A stretch of DNA of 5,140 bases, from assembly GCA_963974675.1 (NCBI GenBank), contig CAXBDQ010000063.1:1-5140 (forward strand). The letters are read 5' to 3'. Of the stretch, positions 4,241-5,140 are shown piece after piece. This DNA is from Porticoccus sp963974675 (GTDB lineage: Bacteria; Pseudomonadota; Gammaproteobacteria; Pseudomonadales; Porticoccaceae). How positions within the stretch are numbered: the stretch's first letter is position 1; every line of letters starts with the position of its first letter. A program made the position numbers and the translations under genes. The notes beneath the pieces are model-generated. The model was not told the origin of the DNA and searched no databases. It saw nothing but the letters and a program-made list of their open reading frames with translations.

Positions 4241-5140
4241 TTCTTTTACCCAAGCTATCAGCTTGGTGGAGCCGAGCTTCTTTATTGTAGAGTAGCAGAT
4301 TATTTAACAAAGCTGAATGGGTGGTCTGCATTTATAATAGATTATGAGGGCGGTTTTCTTGCTAAGTATGCTTGTAAAAACAATATTGAAATAATTGTTT
4401 ATAACGATGGTGAGAAAGTTTCGGCGAAGGATATAGATGTATTGATAGCACCGCCATCATTTATCTATAGAGTTTGTAGATCAGTTGAATTAAAGTCAGA
4501 GTGTAAGATTATTTTTTGGTCTATACATCCTCATAATATAGAGTCTTTGCTTCCATTTTTTATTAAAATAGAAAGCCATCCAAGATGGTATAAGAAATTG
4601 ATTTACAAAATGTTTTCTGGTGGTGAATATTTTAAGATTAAGTCTAATCTAAAGTTTATTAATGATCTTAAAGCTATTTGTTATATGGATAGGCCAAATA
4701 TTTCTGAGAATGAAAGACTGTTTGATCTTAAGCTTGATGGCTCTTTTGTTCCTGTTCCTGTTCCTGTTCCTGTTCCTGTTCCTGTTGATGTTAATGTGTT
4801 AGGGGGCGTTGTTTGTAAAAAAGAATTACTATGTGATAGTTATGGTATTACAATAATGTGGTTAGGGCGAGTAGAAGGGTTTAAGATCAATTCAATTATT
4901 TTGATCTATAAAGAGATTTTAGCTGCAGCTAAAGCTGGTAATAAAATAAGTTTTGTTGTTGTCGGTGATGGTGGTGATTTAGATCTGTTGAAAGAAAAAG
5001 TTGTGACGACCCCTATGGTAAAGGTTGAGTACATGGGTGAGGTTGTCGGTGATGAGCTTGAGTATTTGTTGATATCTCAGTGTGATATATTGATTGCGAT
5101 GGGGACTTCCGCGCTCGAGGGTGCAAAGCTTGGAGTGAAA
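4205..5140 (+). CDS. GT-B fold (GT4-like) glycosyltransferase, 3' end outside window
   Basis: 312 codons run without a stop to the window edge. The ATG at 4205 follows an in-frame stop at 4193-4195 and an AGG at 4194-4196, 8 bases upstream. The N-terminal domain opens with KKIAFFYPSYQLGGAELL (9-26), whose GGAE loop is typical of GT4 enzymes. FWSIHPHNIESLLP lies in mid-domain. After a Val-Pro linker (182-194) the C-terminal domain shows TIMWLGRVEGFK, FVVVGDGGD (251-258 region), VEYMGEV, and GTSALEGAKLG (300-310). The glutamate E305 is in the place of the second Glu of the EX7E motif, but the first Glu is not seen. It probably adds a sugar to the lipid-linked repeat unit at the cytoplasmic face; donor and acceptor cannot be read. 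It is the most AT-rich gene here, suggesting separate acquisition. Some 50-80 residues are probably missing at the right. Confidence 0.85.
   Translation, partial: MVCLDCNEKKIAFFYPSYQLGGAELLYCRVADYLTKLNGWSAFIIDYEGGFLAKYACKNNIEIIVYNDGEKVSAKDIDVLIAPPSFIYRVCRSVELKSECKIIFWSIHPHNIESLLPFFIKIESHPRWYKKLIYKMFSGGEYFKIKSNLKFINDLKAICYMDRPNISENERLFDLKLDGSFVPVPVPVPVPVPVDVNVLGGVVCKKELLCDSYGITIMWLGRVEGFKINSIILIYKEILAAAKAGNKISFVVVGDGGDLDLLKEKVVTTPMVKVEYMGEVVGDELEYLLISQCDILIAMGTSALEGAKLGVK
4227..4235 (+). repeat. A9 homopolymer near the 5' end of the glycosyltransferase gene
   Basis: Nine consecutive A bases span codons 8-11 (Glu-Lys-Lys-Ile). Changing the tract by +1 would bring a stop at 4288-4290, and by -1 at 4293-4295, so slippage would switch off the enzyme. 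A T8 run (4186-4193) lies just upstream. Confidence 0.6.
4748..4786 (+). repeat. Hexanucleotide tandem repeat GTTCCT, 6.5 copies, coding for Val-Pro repeat
   Basis: Six perfect GTTCCT units plus a final GTT, in frame, encode (Val-Pro)6-Val at residues 182-194. The following GATGTTAATGTG (Asp-Val-Asn-Val) looks like decayed units. Because the unit is 6 bp, copy changes keep the reading frame and only change linker length. The position fits the hinge between the two Rossmann domains of a GT-B enzyme. Confidence 0.95.

Noticed and set aside
4250..4266. A 7-bp inverted repeat CCAAGCT-ATC-AGCTTGG that might be a terminator or attenuator.
   Set aside because: It sits inside the coding sequence of the conserved PSYQLGG motif and has no T-run after it, so it is more likely incidental.
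4005..4331. A 108-codon open frame on the - strand.
   Set aside because: It overlaps the first 127 bases of the well-supported glycosyltransferase, shows no recognisable motif, and is rich in scattered Lys, Thr and Ser with no domain pattern. AT-rich antisense sequence explains it.
4748..4786. The GTTCCT tandem array considered as a CRISPR or phage-type repeat.
   Set aside because: The units are 6 bp with no spacers and stay in frame within a glycosyltransferase, so it is a coding microsatellite.
4958..5054. A 13-bp direct repeat GTTGTCGGTGATG at 4958-4970 and 5042-5054.
   Set aside because: Both copies encode Val-Val-Gly-Asp in a Val/Gly-rich AT-rich gene; codon and residue bias is enough, and nothing else marks a duplication.

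Overview
The window reads as the edge and first part of a surface-polysaccharide (O-antigen or capsule) cluster in a Gram-negative bacterium, most likely a gammaproteobacterium. Bases 2-205 hold the 3' end of a GC-rich housekeeping gene of the Sua5/YciO/YrdC family whose tail closely follows enterobacterial YciO. Beyond it the sequence becomes AT-rich and codes for dTDP-amino-sugar synthesis, lipid-linked sugar export and glycosyl transfer, all on the + strand. Genus cannot be fixed from this sequence; Pseudomonas, Halomonas or Marinobacter-like hosts would fit.

Layout: (1) 2-205, partial yciO-like gene; (2) 206-304, AT-rich junction where the cluster begins; (3) 305-1042, left-handed beta-helix acyltransferase with a GTG start; (4) 1088-1495, FdtA/QdtA-type cupin sugar 3,4-ketoisomerase; (5) 1498-2595, PLP-dependent DegT/DnrJ/EryC1 sugar aminotransferase; (6) 2570-3865, Wzx-type flippase overlapping the previous gene; (7) 3866-4204, about 340 bp without an intact gene, holding what look like 5' ends of lost glycosyltransferase genes; (8) 4205-5140, a GT-B glycosyltransferase, 312 codons long and still open at the window edge.

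The three sugar enzymes make a coherent pathway. The ketoisomerase turns dTDP-4-keto-6-deoxyglucose into its 3-keto isomer, the aminotransferase puts an amino group on C3, and the acyltransferase N-acylates it, giving dTDP-Fuc3NAc, dTDP-Qui3NAc or a variant acylated with another group. RmlA and RmlB, which supply the precursor, are not in the window. The flippase would export the undecaprenyl-linked oligosaccharide and the glycosyltransferase would help build it.

The most unusual part is 3866-4800. It contains a chain of very short ORFs, two of which resemble glycosyltransferase N-termini. The downstream glycosyltransferase start is flanked by T8 and A9 tracts that can pair into a stem around the ribosome-binding site and AUG. 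A 6.5-copy hexanucleotide repeat within that gene encodes a Val-Pro repeat at the predicted linker between its two domains. The ketoisomerase also carries one galacto-type and one gluco-type residue at the two positions known to set product stereochemistry, so the sugar identity is open. I see no mobile element, CRISPR array, tRNA or rRNA, and no clear new defence or signalling system.
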